From an uncultured Ulvibacter sp. (lineage in GTDB: Bacteria; Bacteroidota; Bacteroidia; Flavobacteriales; Flavobacteriaceae): DNA of 64,000 nt. Shown in pieces: positions 28,809 to 37,902 of the stretch; within the stretch, counting starts at the first letter, position 1; every line of letters starts with the position of its first letter. The DNA lies in NCBI GenBank assembly GCA_938041335.1, contig CALIAF010000009.1, forward strand, positions 1-64,000, read 5' to 3'. Under the pieces are notes generated by a model. The model searched no databases and was not told the origin of the DNA. It worked only from the letters and a program-made list of their open reading frames with translations. A program made the translations under genes and the position numbers.

Positions 28809-28816
28809 CAAATATA
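28809..28816 (-). promoter_or_regulatory. -7 promoter element of the lipoprotein gene
   Basis: The minus strand reads TATATTTG, a perfect TAnnTTTG match 16 bp before the ATG at 28792. No well-spaced -33 element is visible. Confidence 0.4.
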
Positions 28817-28904
28817 AGATTCCAAAATTAAATGAGTATAATGAAGGGCAACTGTATATAATTTTATAATATTGTTAAGTAGCAATAAATCAGAAAAACA
28901 CACC

Positions 28905-29969
28905 ATGGCGGGTAATAGCTTCGGAAATATCTTTAAACTAGCAACCTTTGGTGAGTCACACGGTGAGGCAATAGGAGGTGTTATAGAGGGTTGTCCAGCA
29001 GGCGTACATATTGATTTTGATGCTATTAAAGCTGAAATGCAGCGCCGTAAACCTGGCCAGTCTGCCATAGTTACACAGCGAAAAGAAGAAGATGAAGTTC
29101 GGTTTTTAAGCGGAATCTTTGAAGGAATAACCACAGGGACTCCAATAGGTTTTGTGATAGAAAACACAAATCAAAAATCAAGAGATTATGGGCATATAAA
29201 AGACCAATATAGACCTTCACACGCAGATTACACTTATGATAAAAAATATGGTGTTCGCGATTATCGCGGTGGCGGGCGGTCTTCTGCTCGTGAAACGGCT
29301 TGTAGAGTAGTAGCCGGGGCTATCGCAAAACAACTCATTAGCTCGATCAAAATTACTGCATATGTAAGTAGTGTAGGTAGTTTACAATTAAATAAGAGCT
29401 ATCAAGACCTTGACTTTTCGGAAATAGAAAAAAACCCAGTACGCACTGCAGACGCTGCTATGGCAGTAGAAATGGAACGCTATATTAAACAAATACGAAA
29501 AGAAGGAGATACTGTAGGCGGTGTCATTCGCTGTGTGATTGAAAATTGCCCTATGGGTTTAGGTGAACCTGTTTTTGATAAGCTTCATGCTGAGCTAGGC
29601 AAAGCCATGCTTTCTATTAATGCAGTAAAAGGTTTTCAATACGGAAGCGGTTTTGAAGGCACCCAAATGAAGGGGAGTGAGCACAATGATTTATTTAATG
29701 AAGATGGAACTACTCAAACTAATTTTAGTGGTGGTGTTCAGGGAGGAATAAGTAATGGTGCGGATATTTACTTTGATGTAGCTTTTAAACCTGTAGCGAC
29801 CATCATGCAGTCCCAAGAGACTATAGATAGTCTAGGAAATAAAGTAGAGATGCAGGGTAAAGGACGTCATGATCCATGCGTAGTACCAAGAGCGGTGCCC
29901 ATAGTAGAAGCCATGGCGGCTTTAGTGATTGCAGATTACTGGCTTGCTAATAAGGTTTCTAAAATTTAG
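28905..29969 (+). CDS. aroC: Chorismate synthase
   Basis: A 354-residue enzyme of the shikimate pathway converting EPSP to chorismate with reduced FMN. Signatures: [19 protein letters not shown] near the start, RRPGQ-type segment [20 protein letters not shown], and the C-terminal [18 protein letters not shown] start at ATG 28905 ([10 protein letters not shown]); the frame extends 33 bp upstream only to a TTG. The start region carries a copy of the ATTTCCGAAG motif in reverse (28919-28928). It is followed 33 bp later by the symporter gene. Confidence 0.96.
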   Translation: MAGNSFGNIFKLATFGESHGEAIGGVIEGCPAGVHIDFDAIKAEMQRRKPGQSAIVTQRKEEDEVRFLSGIFEGITTGTPIGFVIENTNQKSRDYGHIKDQYRPSHADYTYDKKYGVRDYRGGGRSSARETACRVVAGAIAKQLISSIKITAYVSSVGSLQLNKSYQDLDFSEIEKNPVRTADAAMAVEMERYIKQIRKEGDTVGGVIRCVIENCPMGLGEPVFDKLHAELGKAMLSINAVKGFQYGSGFEGTQMKGSEHNDLFNEDGTTQTNFSGGVQGGISNGADIYFDVAFKPVATIMQSQETIDSLGNKVEMQGKGRHDPCVVPRAVPIVEAMAALVIADYWLANKVSKI

Positions 29970-30002
29970 TATATTTTTAATAATAATAATCGACATAGAT
30001 AG

Positions 30003-31304
30003 ATGAAAAAATTAGCATTACACTGGCAGATTTTAATAGGTATGGCTTTAGGGGTTATTTTCGCTCTTATTTTTACGAACTTCTCTTGGGGAGCAGATTT
30101 TATAGGAGATTGGATAAAACCTTTTGGGACTATCTTTATTAAGTCTTTAAAGCTAATTGCAATTCCGTTAATTCTCGCCGCACTTATAAAAGGAATAACA
30201 GATTTAAAAGATATATCGAGCCTTTCAAAAATGGGGACTCGAACTATAATCACCTATGTTATAACCACTGTTATGGCAGTGTCAATAGGTTTAGTTGTGG
30301 TTAACGTTGTGCAGCCTGGAAAATCTATTACCGAAGAGACTCGTAACGAATTAGTCGCTGCGTATGGTGGCGATGCGGCAATGAAAGCAGCCGCTTCTAA
30401 AAAACAACAAGAATCTGGTCCCTTGCAAGCACTAATAGATCTTGTGCCAGAGAATATAATTGAAGCCTCTAGTAATAACAGAAATATGCTACAAGTTATA
30501 TTCTTTGCCATATTTTTTGGTATTGCATTAATATTAATCCCTGAAGAAAAAGGGAAAACGGTTAAGGATTTCTTTGACGGTGTTAATGAGGTAATATTAA
30601 AAATGGTAGATCTAATAATGTTGGCTGCGCCTTATGGCGTTTTTGCTTTATTAGCAGCACTTGTGGTCGAAGCACCTAGTGCAGACCTATTTGTGGCTCT
30701 AGGAATGTATGCATTATGTGTAGTAGGAGGTCTTGCTATTATGATTGGAATTTATTTAGTATTAGTAAAAGTATTTACTAAAAAGTCACCAGGGTTTTTT
30801 CTAAAGGGAATCGCGCCAGCGCAGTTACTTGCATTTTCAACCAGTTCTAGTGCCGCTACACTTCCAGTAACTATGGAGCGCGTTACGGAGCATCTAGGGG
30901 TAGAAGAAGAAGTAGCGAGTTTTGTGTTACCAGTAGGAGCAACAATTAATATGGATGGTACGAGTTTGTATCAAGCCGTTGCGGCATTATTTATTGCACA
31001 AGCCTTTGGTATTGAATTATCTTTTAGTGTCCAACTAGGTATTATTGCCACTGCTACATTGGCCTCCATAGGGTCTGCGGCTGTGCCTGGTGCAGGAATG
31101 GTTATGCTTGTTGGAGTTTTAGGCTATGCTGGTATTCCAGAAGCCGGTTTAGCATTAATCTTTGCGGTAGATAGACCACTAGATATGTGTCGTACTGTTG
31201 TTAATGTAACGGGAGATGGTGCCGTATCCATGATGGTAGCAAAGTCACAAGGAAAATTAGGAGATCCTCATGTTAAAGAATGGGATGACAATTATGTTGG
31301 GTAG
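30003..31304 (+). CDS. Dicarboxylate/amino acid:cation symporter (DAACS family)
   Basis: A 433-residue membrane transporter with about eight transmembrane helices. The hallmarks of the GltP/GltT/DctA family are the serine-rich re-entrant loop AFSTSSSAATLPVTMER and the NMDGT motif in GATINMDGTSLYQ. The family moves glutamate/aspartate or C4-dicarboxylates with H+ or Na+; the substrate is not decided. Residues 100-145 contain an extra charged loop (AYGGDAAMKAAASKKQQESG), commonly present in bacterial relatives. It may be co-transcribed with aroC. Confidence 0.91.
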   Translation: MKKLALHWQILIGMALGVIFALIFTNFSWGADFIGDWIKPFGTIFIKSLKLIAIPLILAALIKGITDLKDISSLSKMGTRTIITYVITTVMAVSIGLVVVNVVQPGKSITEETRNELVAAYGGDAAMKAAASKKQQESGPLQALIDLVPENIIEASSNNRNMLQVIFFAIFFGIALILIPEEKGKTVKDFFDGVNEVILKMVDLIMLAAPYGVFALLAALVVEAPSADLFVALGMYALCVVGGLAIMIGIYLVLVKVFTKKSPGFFLKGIAPAQLLAFSTSSSAATLPVTMERVTEHLGVEEEVASFVLPVGATINMDGTSLYQAVAALFIAQAFGIELSFSVQLGIIATATLASIGSAAVPGAGMVMLVGVLGYAGIPEAGLALIFAVDRPLDMCRTVVNVTGDGAVSMMVAKSQGKLGDPHVKEWDDNYVG

Positions 31305-31371
31305 ATTTATTCTGTTGAAATTTTGTTCATTTTATTAACAGAACGGTGCAACACAATATGGTAAAGTTTTG

Positions 31372-31379
31372 TAAATTTG
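31372..31379 (+). promoter_or_regulatory. -7 promoter element before the tandem secreted genes
   Basis: TAAATTTG fits the TAnnTTTG consensus exactly and lies 71 bp before the ATG at 31451. A -33 element is not convincing. Confidence 0.35.
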
Positions 31380-31450
31380 ATACTTAAGCGAGCCCCAATT
31401 CGTTACTTAACTTCTAATATGCTATGATTTATTATCCATAAATTATAGTT

Positions 31451-32248
31451 ATGAAAATACATTTGATATTCTTTTTTGTGCTGATAACTTCTGTTTCATT
31501 GGGACAGGTAGGAATAGGTACTACAACACCTAGTGCAGCTTCTATGCTTGATGTGAGCGCCACTACAGACGGAACCACTTACAAAGGCTTAATACCTCCT
31601 AGACTACCAAGTCAGGCAGAAAAAGCGAACATTAGTCCTACAACTTCAGATATCGGATTATTAATTTTTGTAGAAGATACAGGTACACTTGAAATGTGGA
31701 ATGGTACGGCATGGGAAGTTACCTATGCACTTACGACTGCTATTGTTACTGCTGCTACTCAGGACTTTGACGCTAACACTACCTGGTCATATACGGAGGC
31801 ACCAAATTTTTACAATATGAATGACGACATATGGGACGTAATTAATTCTTTTGGTTCTGCTGTAATTGATAACAATATAAATACTGTTAATGGCAATTTT
31901 TTAGGTTGTAGAGATTTAAATAACACCAATGGTGGTGGTGTTTTTGCACACGCTTTAGTATTTGATACAATCAATGTTTCAGCATTAACTAATGTGAAAA
32001 TAGCTTTTGACTACGATGTTTTTGAATTTGACGGGGGTGATGATGTAAATTACACATATTATATTGATGGAGTGCCCACAGATATTTTGCTAGTAGACGG
32101 AATGAATGGGGGCGGTGTAACAGCAGAAGGAACAGTTCTCATTAATATACCAAACGGAACTACTACCGTTTCCCTAGATATTGCTATCGTTCAAGATGGT
32201 GCTGCTGATTACGCTGGTTTTGATAATTTTAGAGTATATGGAGAATAA
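31451..32248 (+). CDS. Secreted protein with GIGTTTPS-type N-terminal module
   Basis: A 265-residue protein with a signal peptide (1-18, ending SLGQ). The start of the mature protein, VGIGTTTPSAASMLDVSA, followed by YKGLIPPRLPS and a tryptophan-containing MWNGTAWEVTY segment, is a module frequent in secreted flavobacterial proteins and fibre-like proteins. The C-terminal half (about 110-265) looks like a jelly-roll/lectin-type beta sandwich (AFDYDVFEFDGGDDVNYTYY and a closing GFDNFRVYGE). It is paralogous in its N-terminal module to the next gene, with which it overlaps by 11 bp. Function unknown; surface or extracellular location inferred. Confidence 0.72.
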   Translation: MKIHLIFFFVLITSVSLGQVGIGTTTPSAASMLDVSATTDGTTYKGLIPPRLPSQAEKANISPTTSDIGLLIFVEDTGTLEMWNGTAWEVTYALTTAIVTAATQDFDANTTWSYTEAPNFYNMNDDIWDVINSFGSAVIDNNINTVNGNFLGCRDLNNTNGGGVFAHALVFDTINVSALTNVKIAFDYDVFEFDGGDDVNYTYYIDGVPTDILLVDGMNGGGVTAEGTVLINIPNGTTTVSLDIAIVQDGAADYAGFDNFRVYGE

Positions 32249-33545
32249 ATACAACAATATCCTATTAACGTTGCGTTACTTCAAAGTTATCTTTGGACTT
32301 GCGCTTTTGGTTACTTTTCCTAGTTTAAGCCAAGTAGTGATAGGAGGTACAGAATTAAGTAATGCTGCGATGCTAGAAGTTCATGGCACCAATGATGGTG
32401 GTTTAACTTATAGAGGATTAATGCCGCCTAGAGTTCCTTCTGTGGCAATACGTGACGCTATGATTGTGCCAGACACCGATAGAGGAATGGTGATTTTTGT
32501 AACAGATATTCAATGCCTTCAAATTTATAATGGGGTGAGTTGGGAAAGTATAAATTGTTTAGGTGCGGTTACAAATACAGTAGTGAATTTTTCGCAACAA
32601 AATATAACTGTAGGTGAAAATATAGGAGGACTAGATTTTGATTTTTTAATTACCAATCCTTCCCCAACTGCAACTATAGATGTTACAATATCAATTGTTC
32701 AAGGATATGATGATGTCATAGAAACTGGTCCCCAAACTTTTACAATCCCAATGAATGTTGCTTCTTTTGCAGAACCGGCTTTGTTTAGTGTTTTCGATGA
32801 TGCTTTGATGGAATCTGATGAAACATTGACGTTTATTATTTCTAATGTTACTGGAGGTACATCTGCAATTATTGGTGCTACAAACACAGATACTGTTACC
32901 ATAACAGATAACGACACCACGTTTACATCTTTTGTAGAATCTTTTGAAACTGATGGTAATGGAACTAGATATACATTAAGCGCAACAGAAGGAGCCGATG
33001 CTGCATCGGATGATTATTTTATTAGAACGGATGGTACCGAAATTACATATAACGATGATGATACGGTATTATTTACGGGTTCTCCTGACGGCTCCTACTT
33101 TTTTGCCGCTCAAGATATTGATGGAGTAACTGAGATTTCAACTGGATCCCTACAAACGATGATATTTACAGGAATTGATATCACTTCGGGCATAAATTTA
33201 GAACTCGATATTTTAATTGCAGAGGACGATTCTACTGGAGGTTCACCAGAGCACTGGGATGAACTAAATGACTCATTTATAATACAATATCAAATAGATG
33301 GCGGTGGATATCAAAATTTGTTTGCCATTGAAGGAGAAGATACGGCTAGTGGTTTTAATGGACTGCCTAGAATAGATGCGGATTTTGACGGAATGGGTGA
33401 AGGTACGATCATAACTAATGCGTGGACCGATTATAATGCATCAATTACTGGAACGGGACTTTTATTAGATTTGAGAATACAATTCGACTTAGGAGCAGAT
33501 GGTGAAGACATTGCCATAGATAATATTAGAATAACCAGTAACTAA
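32238..33545 (+). CDS. Secreted protein with N-terminal module and Calx-beta-like domain
   Basis: A 435-residue protein from ATG 32238 (MENKYNNILL), with a signal sequence ending SLSQ. The frame is open to 32181, but that start would lie well inside the previous gene. Order: paralogous N-terminal module (VVIGGTELSNAAMLEVHG, YRGLMPPRVPS, IYNGVSWESI), a Calx-beta-like domain (about 110-230, with ESDETLTFIISNV and VTITDNDT), then a jelly-roll-like C-terminal domain ending EDIAIDNIRITSN. No clear type IX C-terminal sorting domain is visible. Probably a cell-surface or released protein; role unknown. Confidence 0.74.
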   Translation: MENKYNNILLTLRYFKVIFGLALLVTFPSLSQVVIGGTELSNAAMLEVHGTNDGGLTYRGLMPPRVPSVAIRDAMIVPDTDRGMVIFVTDIQCLQIYNGVSWESINCLGAVTNTVVNFSQQNITVGENIGGLDFDFLITNPSPTATIDVTISIVQGYDDVIETGPQTFTIPMNVASFAEPALFSVFDDALMESDETLTFIISNVTGGTSAIIGATNTDTVTITDNDTTFTSFVESFETDGNGTRYTLSATEGADAASDDYFIRTDGTEITYNDDDTVLFTGSPDGSYFFAAQDIDGVTEISTGSLQTMIFTGIDITSGINLELDILIAEDDSTGGSPEHWDELNDSFIIQYQIDGGGYQNLFAIEGEDTASGFNGLPRIDADFDGMGEGTIITNAWTDYNASITGTGLLLDLRIQFDLGADGEDIAIDNIRITSN

Positions 33546-33550
33546 TTCAT

Positions 33551-33590
33551 AAAAAAAAGGGTTTACTTTAATTAGCAAACCCTTTTACAT
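33551..33590. terminator. Bidirectional terminator between convergent genes
   Basis: The arms AAAAGGGTTT (33555-33564) and AAACCCTTTT (33577-33586) form a 10-bp perfect stem with a 12-nt loop; the A run at 33551-33558 and the T run at 33583-33586 serve the two strands. It separates the secreted-protein genes from the mechanosensitive channel gene. Confidence 0.8.
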
Positions 33591-33605
33591 TTTCAATTAG
33601 TCATA

Positions 33606-34418
33606 TTAACTTTCTTTCTGTATCTCAACGCTATGTGGATAAGGTATTTCAATACCAGCAGCATCTAGTGCTTCTTTTGCTTTCTCTAAGGTTTCAAAAT
33701 ATACATCCCAATAATGCTCAGTTAAACACGCAGGTCTTACGGCAAAATCTACCGAGCTTTCACCTAAACCACTAACCTCTACCATAGGGGCAGGATCTTT
33801 TAAGACTTTATCCTGTGCTGTTAGCACGCTCATAAGTACTTCTTTGGTTTTCTTTATATCTGCATCATAACTCACACCAATAGTATGAAATACCTTCAAA
33901 ACGCCATTCTCAGAATAGTTAGTAATATTACCATTTGACAAAGCTCCGTTAGGAATAATAACTAACTTATTTTGCGGTGTATTAATTTTAGTAGTAAACA
34001 AATCGATATCTACAACATTACCCAATTCACCTTGTCCTTCTATTAGATCACCAATTTTAAAGGGTTTAAATATCATTATTAAAACACCTCCAGCAAAATT
34101 TGCTAATGACCCTTGTAAAGCAAGACCAACAGCAAGACCAGCAGCAGCAAGAACCGCAGCAAATGAGGTCGTTTCAACCCCTAGTTTAGCCAAAATGGCA
34201 AGTATAAGCAGTATTTTTAATGCCCACCCTATCAGATTACCTAAAAACTTTTGAAGGCTTGGATCGTAATCCTTTTTTGCCATTAATCGTTCTACAGTAC
34301 CCACTATTTTTTTAATGATCCATGATCCAATAATCCATATTAAAATAGCGCCAACAATTTTAGGGCCATATTCAACAATAAAATCCATTCCTTTTTCGGT
34401 CCATTTTGAGATATCCAT
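33606..34418 (-). CDS. MscS-family mechanosensitive ion channel
   Basis: A 270-residue small-conductance channel with three N-terminal transmembrane segments (about 17-40, 64-88, 92-115). The pore-lining helix is AAAGLAVGLALQGSLANFAG, with the small-residue packing typical of MscS TM3, followed by the beta domain (FKPFKIGDLIEGQGELG, VIIPNGALSNGNITNYSENG). It opens under membrane tension to release solutes. Size and order are normal for the minimal MscS form. Single-gene unit by spacing. Confidence 0.94.
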   Translation of the reverse strand: MDISKWTEKGMDFIVEYGPKIVGAILIWIIGSWIIKKIVGTVERLMAKKDYDPSLQKFLGNLIGWALKILLILAILAKLGVETTSFAAVLAAAGLAVGLALQGSLANFAGGVLIMIFKPFKIGDLIEGQGELGNVVDIDLFTTKINTPQNKLVIIPNGALSNGNITNYSENGVLKVFHTIGVSYDADIKKTKEVLMSVLTAQDKVLKDPAPMVEVSGLGESSVDFAVRPACLTEHYWDVYFETLEKAKEALDAAGIEIPYPHSVEIQKES

Positions 34419-34532
34419 ACCTTAGTTTTTTTATTTTAAAATTAATGTGCTAAATTAGTCATAAGCATTAATTTCTTAGATTTTTTAATCGGAAATATCC
34501 GTTATTTGTAGAATATACTAAAACCAACTTAT

Positions 34533-35561
34533 ATGAATGTTTGCTTTATTATGTATCCCTGGGAAGAAATGGATCCAGAGAATGATACAACACTTGCTCT
34601 TATTAATGAATTTGCAAAACGTGGTCACGGTATTGCTATAACTACACCTGCTAATTTAACCATTCGCGATAGTGAGGCTTTTGCATTTTCAAAATGTCTA
34701 GAACGATTAGAAAAGGTGCCTAGCAATTTAAAATCCTTTCATAAAAAAGCGGCCTTTTACGATGAGATGTTACCACTAGCTGGATTTGACGTTATTATTT
34801 TGCGTAGCAATCCTCCACTAGATATGATTATGCTTAATTTTTTGGATAGCGTTAAGGATGATGTATTTATTATGAATGATCTTGACGGAATAAGACGTGC
34901 TAATAATAAACTCTACACGGCAGTTTTTGAAGACCCTACAAATGAATATATACCGAGAACTCATGTAACAAAGAATAAAGAGTATTTAAAGAAGATCATT
35001 AAGGAAGGCCCAGATAAGATGATACTAAAACCGCTAAACGGTTTTGGAGGTTCTGGGGTGATACTAATAGAAAAAAGAGCAATGTTGAGTATTAACTCTT
35101 TGCTTGATTTTTATATAGATAATCAAGATGGAACTTCTAATTATGTGATATTACAAGATTATATAGAAGGAGCAGACCAAGGTGATGTTCGTATTTTGTT
35201 ACTTAATGGCCAGCCCATAGGAGCAATGCGTCGCGTTCCTGGAGAAGAGGATCATAGAAGTAATGTGAGTGCCGGCGGAAGTGTACAAAAACATTCGCTC
35301 ACTAAACAAGAAAAAGAACTGTGCCGTCGTATTGGACCTAAACTAGTTAAAGACGGACTCTATTTTTGCGGTATTGACGTAATAGGAGGGATGCTTGTAG
35401 AGGTGAATGTAATGTCTCCAGGTGGTGTTACCTACATTAACAAAGTATACAAGACACGCTTGCAAGAAAAGATTATTGACTTTGTAGAAGATAAGGTACA
35501 AGAACGCGTAAATGCATTCGAGCGAAGAACCAAGTTGAGAAATCACGTTAAAGAGGCCTAA
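34533..35561 (+). CDS. GshB-like ATP-grasp ligase
   Basis: A 342-residue ATP-grasp protein with the fold order of prokaryotic glutathione synthetase: an N-terminal NCFIMYPWEEMDPENDTTL-type domain, then ILKPLNGFGGSGVILIEK (ATP-binding loop), QDYIEGADQGDVRILLLNG, and the metal-binding end LVEVNVMSPGG. It would ligate a carboxylate to an amine with ATP. True glutathione synthesis is doubtful: no gshA is in the window and bshA is. It leads a plus-strand trio with the N-formylglutamate-amidohydrolase-like and DUF1704 genes. Confidence 0.84.
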   Translation: MNVCFIMYPWEEMDPENDTTLALINEFAKRGHGIAITTPANLTIRDSEAFAFSKCLERLEKVPSNLKSFHKKAAFYDEMLPLAGFDVIILRSNPPLDMIMLNFLDSVKDDVFIMNDLDGIRRANNKLYTAVFEDPTNEYIPRTHVTKNKEYLKKIIKEGPDKMILKPLNGFGGSGVILIEKRAMLSINSLLDFYIDNQDGTSNYVILQDYIEGADQGDVRILLLNGQPIGAMRRVPGEEDHRSNVSAGGSVQKHSLTKQEKELCRRIGPKLVKDGLYFCGIDVIGGMLVEVNVMSPGGVTYINKVYKTRLQEKIIDFVEDKVQERVNAFERRTKLRNHVKEA

Positions 35562-35654
35562 TAAGTAAGCAGTGACACTAGCAGTTGGTAGTCTAGGGAT
35601 AAACTAGTGATATTTTTACTCCAAACTTTTGCTAAATAATGCAACGTGTTTTTA

Positions 35655-35681
35655 TGCTTCCGCGAAAATGTGCCAGACTTA
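35655..35681 (+). repeat. Short repeat (CTTCCGCGAAAATGTGCCAGA), copy 1
   Basis: This intergenic segment closely matches one inside the flavoprotein gene at 51083-51105 (CCTCCGCGAAAATGTTCCAGA). Only two copies are seen in the window. The flanking 198-bp gap (35562-35759) shows no gene. Confidence 0.4.
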
Positions 35682-35759
35682 ATATCTCTTGCGGTAACAA
35701 GAAAATAATGTTTAAACTTTAGGTATTGAATATTTCAGAAATAAAAATTAAATAGCGAA

Positions 35760-36590
35760 ATGGAAAGACTTCCGGTTTCAGAGATTATTGAGAAAATACA
35801 GAATGAAATTACGTTTGAAGCCATTGCTGATGACTATTCTTTTACTTTAAAGATAGATTCGTATGAGCCTTATGTCTGCGGTGCAGTCCATGACGGTCAT
35901 CAGTTTAGAACAACGCTTTGGGATAACTGCCTGCACACTGAGTATGATCGCTGGTTTGAAGAAGATCCTTGCACAAAAGAGATGGTAAAAACACATCCCA
36001 TAGTTATTGCGGGTTGTGATAGTCGTTTTGAGTATGATTTAAATAGAGACCCCGTTCACGCGATTTATGAAGATGCTTGGGGTAAAAAACTCTGGCGAAA
36101 ACCATTATCTGAGGCGCAAAAGCGATTAAGCCTTGATAAGCACGCTACTTTTTATCTAGTAGTTCACGCACTGCTATCCAAACTAGAACAGAAATTTGGT
36201 CATGTAATTGTGTACGATATGCACAGTTATAATTGGAAGAGATGGGACCGTGAAGTGCCTGTTATTAACTTAGGGACATCAAATATTGACAATGATACCT
36301 ACGGAAAATTTGCTGAGTCCTGGCGTGAAAGCTTGTCACAGTTAACGTTGCCGCACCAAATAACAGCTACTTCAAAAATTAACGATACTTTTCAAGGAAA
36401 CGGTTATTTTTTAAAGTTTATTACGCAGAATTTTAAAAAGACTTTAGTACTTGCAACCGAGTTTAAAAAAATATATTGCGATGAATATCAACAGGTTATT
36501 TTTCCGGAAGTAGTTCATGCCATCGAGCAACAATTGCAAGATAAAATCAAAGCACACGCTGCAACTTTTAATAGTACATTTAATAAATAA
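35760..36590 (+). CDS. N-formylglutamate amidohydrolase-like protein
   Basis: A 276-residue protein of the N-formylglutamate amidohydrolase (HutG-like) family. Conserved metal-site positions appear as VHDGHQ near 40-47 and DMHSYNWKRW near 157-166, with ATEFKKIYCDE toward the C-terminus. Classical members remove formyl groups from N-formyl-L-glutamate in histidine degradation, but no hut gene is nearby. Its neighbours are a ligase and a zinc peptidase, so hydrolysis of another amide product is more likely here. Confidence 0.8.
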   Translation: MERLPVSEIIEKIQNEITFEAIADDYSFTLKIDSYEPYVCGAVHDGHQFRTTLWDNCLHTEYDRWFEEDPCTKEMVKTHPIVIAGCDSRFEYDLNRDPVHAIYEDAWGKKLWRKPLSEAQKRLSLDKHATFYLVVHALLSKLEQKFGHVIVYDMHSYNWKRWDREVPVINLGTSNIDNDTYGKFAESWRESLSQLTLPHQITATSKINDTFQGNGYFLKFITQNFKKTLVLATEFKKIYCDEYQQVIFPEVVHAIEQQLQDKIKAHAATFNSTFNK

Positions 36591-36632
36591 GAGTTATTTC
36601 CGAAGTAAAAAATAAAGCTAAGCAACTCCCAA

Positions 36633-37799
36633 ATGAAAATTAATAAAACAATGACGCAAGATCATCCTAATCTAACCAAGATTGATGATGCATTGAATAG
36701 GATGGTGTCTAAAATTGAGTTACTTAATTATATTAATCCAACCAATATTGAGCAAGAAAAACGTAACTTCTTTTCGTCAAAATATAATGTCAATCCATCT
36801 TTTAGATACAAAAAGATCGATTTTAATGCGCATAACCTTCAGCAACAACTGTTTTCTCAAGATATAGATAGTATAAAAGATGAGGAGACTAGAGCGTTTT
36901 ATAGAGACGTTATTTATGATTACAGCGGCTTGATACAATGTATTGAAACCATAGGGCAGGGGCGTAAATTTTATTATAATGCCTTAAAGTCTTTTGGGAC
37001 ACCCACAGAAAAAGATGTTGAAAATGCTCGGTTTATACTTCATTTTGGTGACGAGAATTATAATGACACTGAGATGACCCCTCAGTACAGTGTGGAAGAA
37101 GCGGCGGCATATTTTGCAGATTTTGTAAAGCAATATGATTTTAAGTTAGCTATTAAATTGTCTACAAAAATCGCAGCCGCAGCAATGGTTCAAAATAATA
37201 CGCAAACACTTATCTTAAAAAAGAATCATCGCTATAGTGCGAACCAATTACAAGTGCTAGCTAATCATGAAATAGGCGTGCACCTAGTTACTACCTACAA
37301 TGGGTTAGATCAAGATTTAAAGATATTTCATAATGGTTTTCCTAAAAACGTGGAGACCCAAGAAGGGTTGGCTGTTTTTAGTGAGTATATGAGTGGTTGT
37401 TTAACCTTATATAGGTTAAAAGAGCTTTCGCATCGTGTGATTGCCGCAGATAGTTTGCGTCGTGGCTTTGAGTTTAGTGACACGTTTGATTTGTTACATA
37501 ATCAATACAAGCTTAATAGAGAAGAATCATACAATATTACATTGCGGGCGCATCGAGGCGGTGGTTTTACCAAAGATTATATGTACCTCACGGGACTAAA
37601 AAAAATCTATGATGCCTATTATAATAAAGAAAATCTTGACCCTTTATTAGCGGGAAAGGTTTGCATAGAGTATGCTCCTATGGTATCAAAATGGATGAAA
37701 CAAGGGATAGCAAAAGAGAATAAATATGAAAACTTTGCTTTTAATAAGATAGAAAACAAAGACACAAAACTTGACTTTATTTTAAAGAATTTGAAGTAG
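36633..37799 (+). CDS. DUF1704 zinc metallopeptidase (QEGLP-type)
   Basis: A 388-residue protein of DUF1704, historically named flavohemoglobin expression-modulating QEGLP motif protein. A zinc-type HEIGVH motif (HExxxH) is at 212-217 and a QEGLA motif, the second family hallmark, at 243-247; RGGGFTKDYMYLTG follows. Eukaryotic relatives in this family (MATCAP) remove C-terminal tyrosine from tubulin, so a carboxypeptidase activity is plausible. It is the third gene of the 34.5-37.8 kb cassette, 42 bp behind the amidohydrolase-like gene, with an ATTTCCGAAG copy in between. Confidence 0.84.
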   Translation: MKINKTMTQDHPNLTKIDDALNRMVSKIELLNYINPTNIEQEKRNFFSSKYNVNPSFRYKKIDFNAHNLQQQLFSQDIDSIKDEETRAFYRDVIYDYSGLIQCIETIGQGRKFYYNALKSFGTPTEKDVENARFILHFGDENYNDTEMTPQYSVEEAAAYFADFVKQYDFKLAIKLSTKIAAAAMVQNNTQTLILKKNHRYSANQLQVLANHEIGVHLVTTYNGLDQDLKIFHNGFPKNVETQEGLAVFSEYMSGCLTLYRLKELSHRVIAADSLRRGFEFSDTFDLLHNQYKLNREESYNITLRAHRGGGFTKDYMYLTGLKKIYDAYYNKENLDPLLAGKVCIEYAPMVSKWMKQGIAKENKYENFAFNKIENKDTKLDFILKNLK

Positions 37800-37810
37800 G
37801 CTTCCATTAT

Positions 37811-37876
37811 GTCATCCTGAACCTGTTTAGTTTATTGGCAAAAAATTGACAAAAACTTCTACAAGCTCAGTTTGAC
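37811..37876. repeat. Degenerate palindromic intergenic repeat
   Basis: GTCATCCTGAACCTGTTTAG (37811-37830) and CTTCTACAAGCTCAGTTTGAC (37856-37876) are inverted, diverged arms of the same family as the element at 57000-57072. The copy lies between two convergent genes. Confidence 0.55.
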
Positions 37877-37902
37877 TGCATACTAATAATTTATGGTTGT
37901 AA

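Noticed and set aside
31310-31343. Hairpin TTCTGTT / AACAGAA after the symporter
   Set aside because: Only 7 bp with a 20-nt loop and no U run; not called a terminator.
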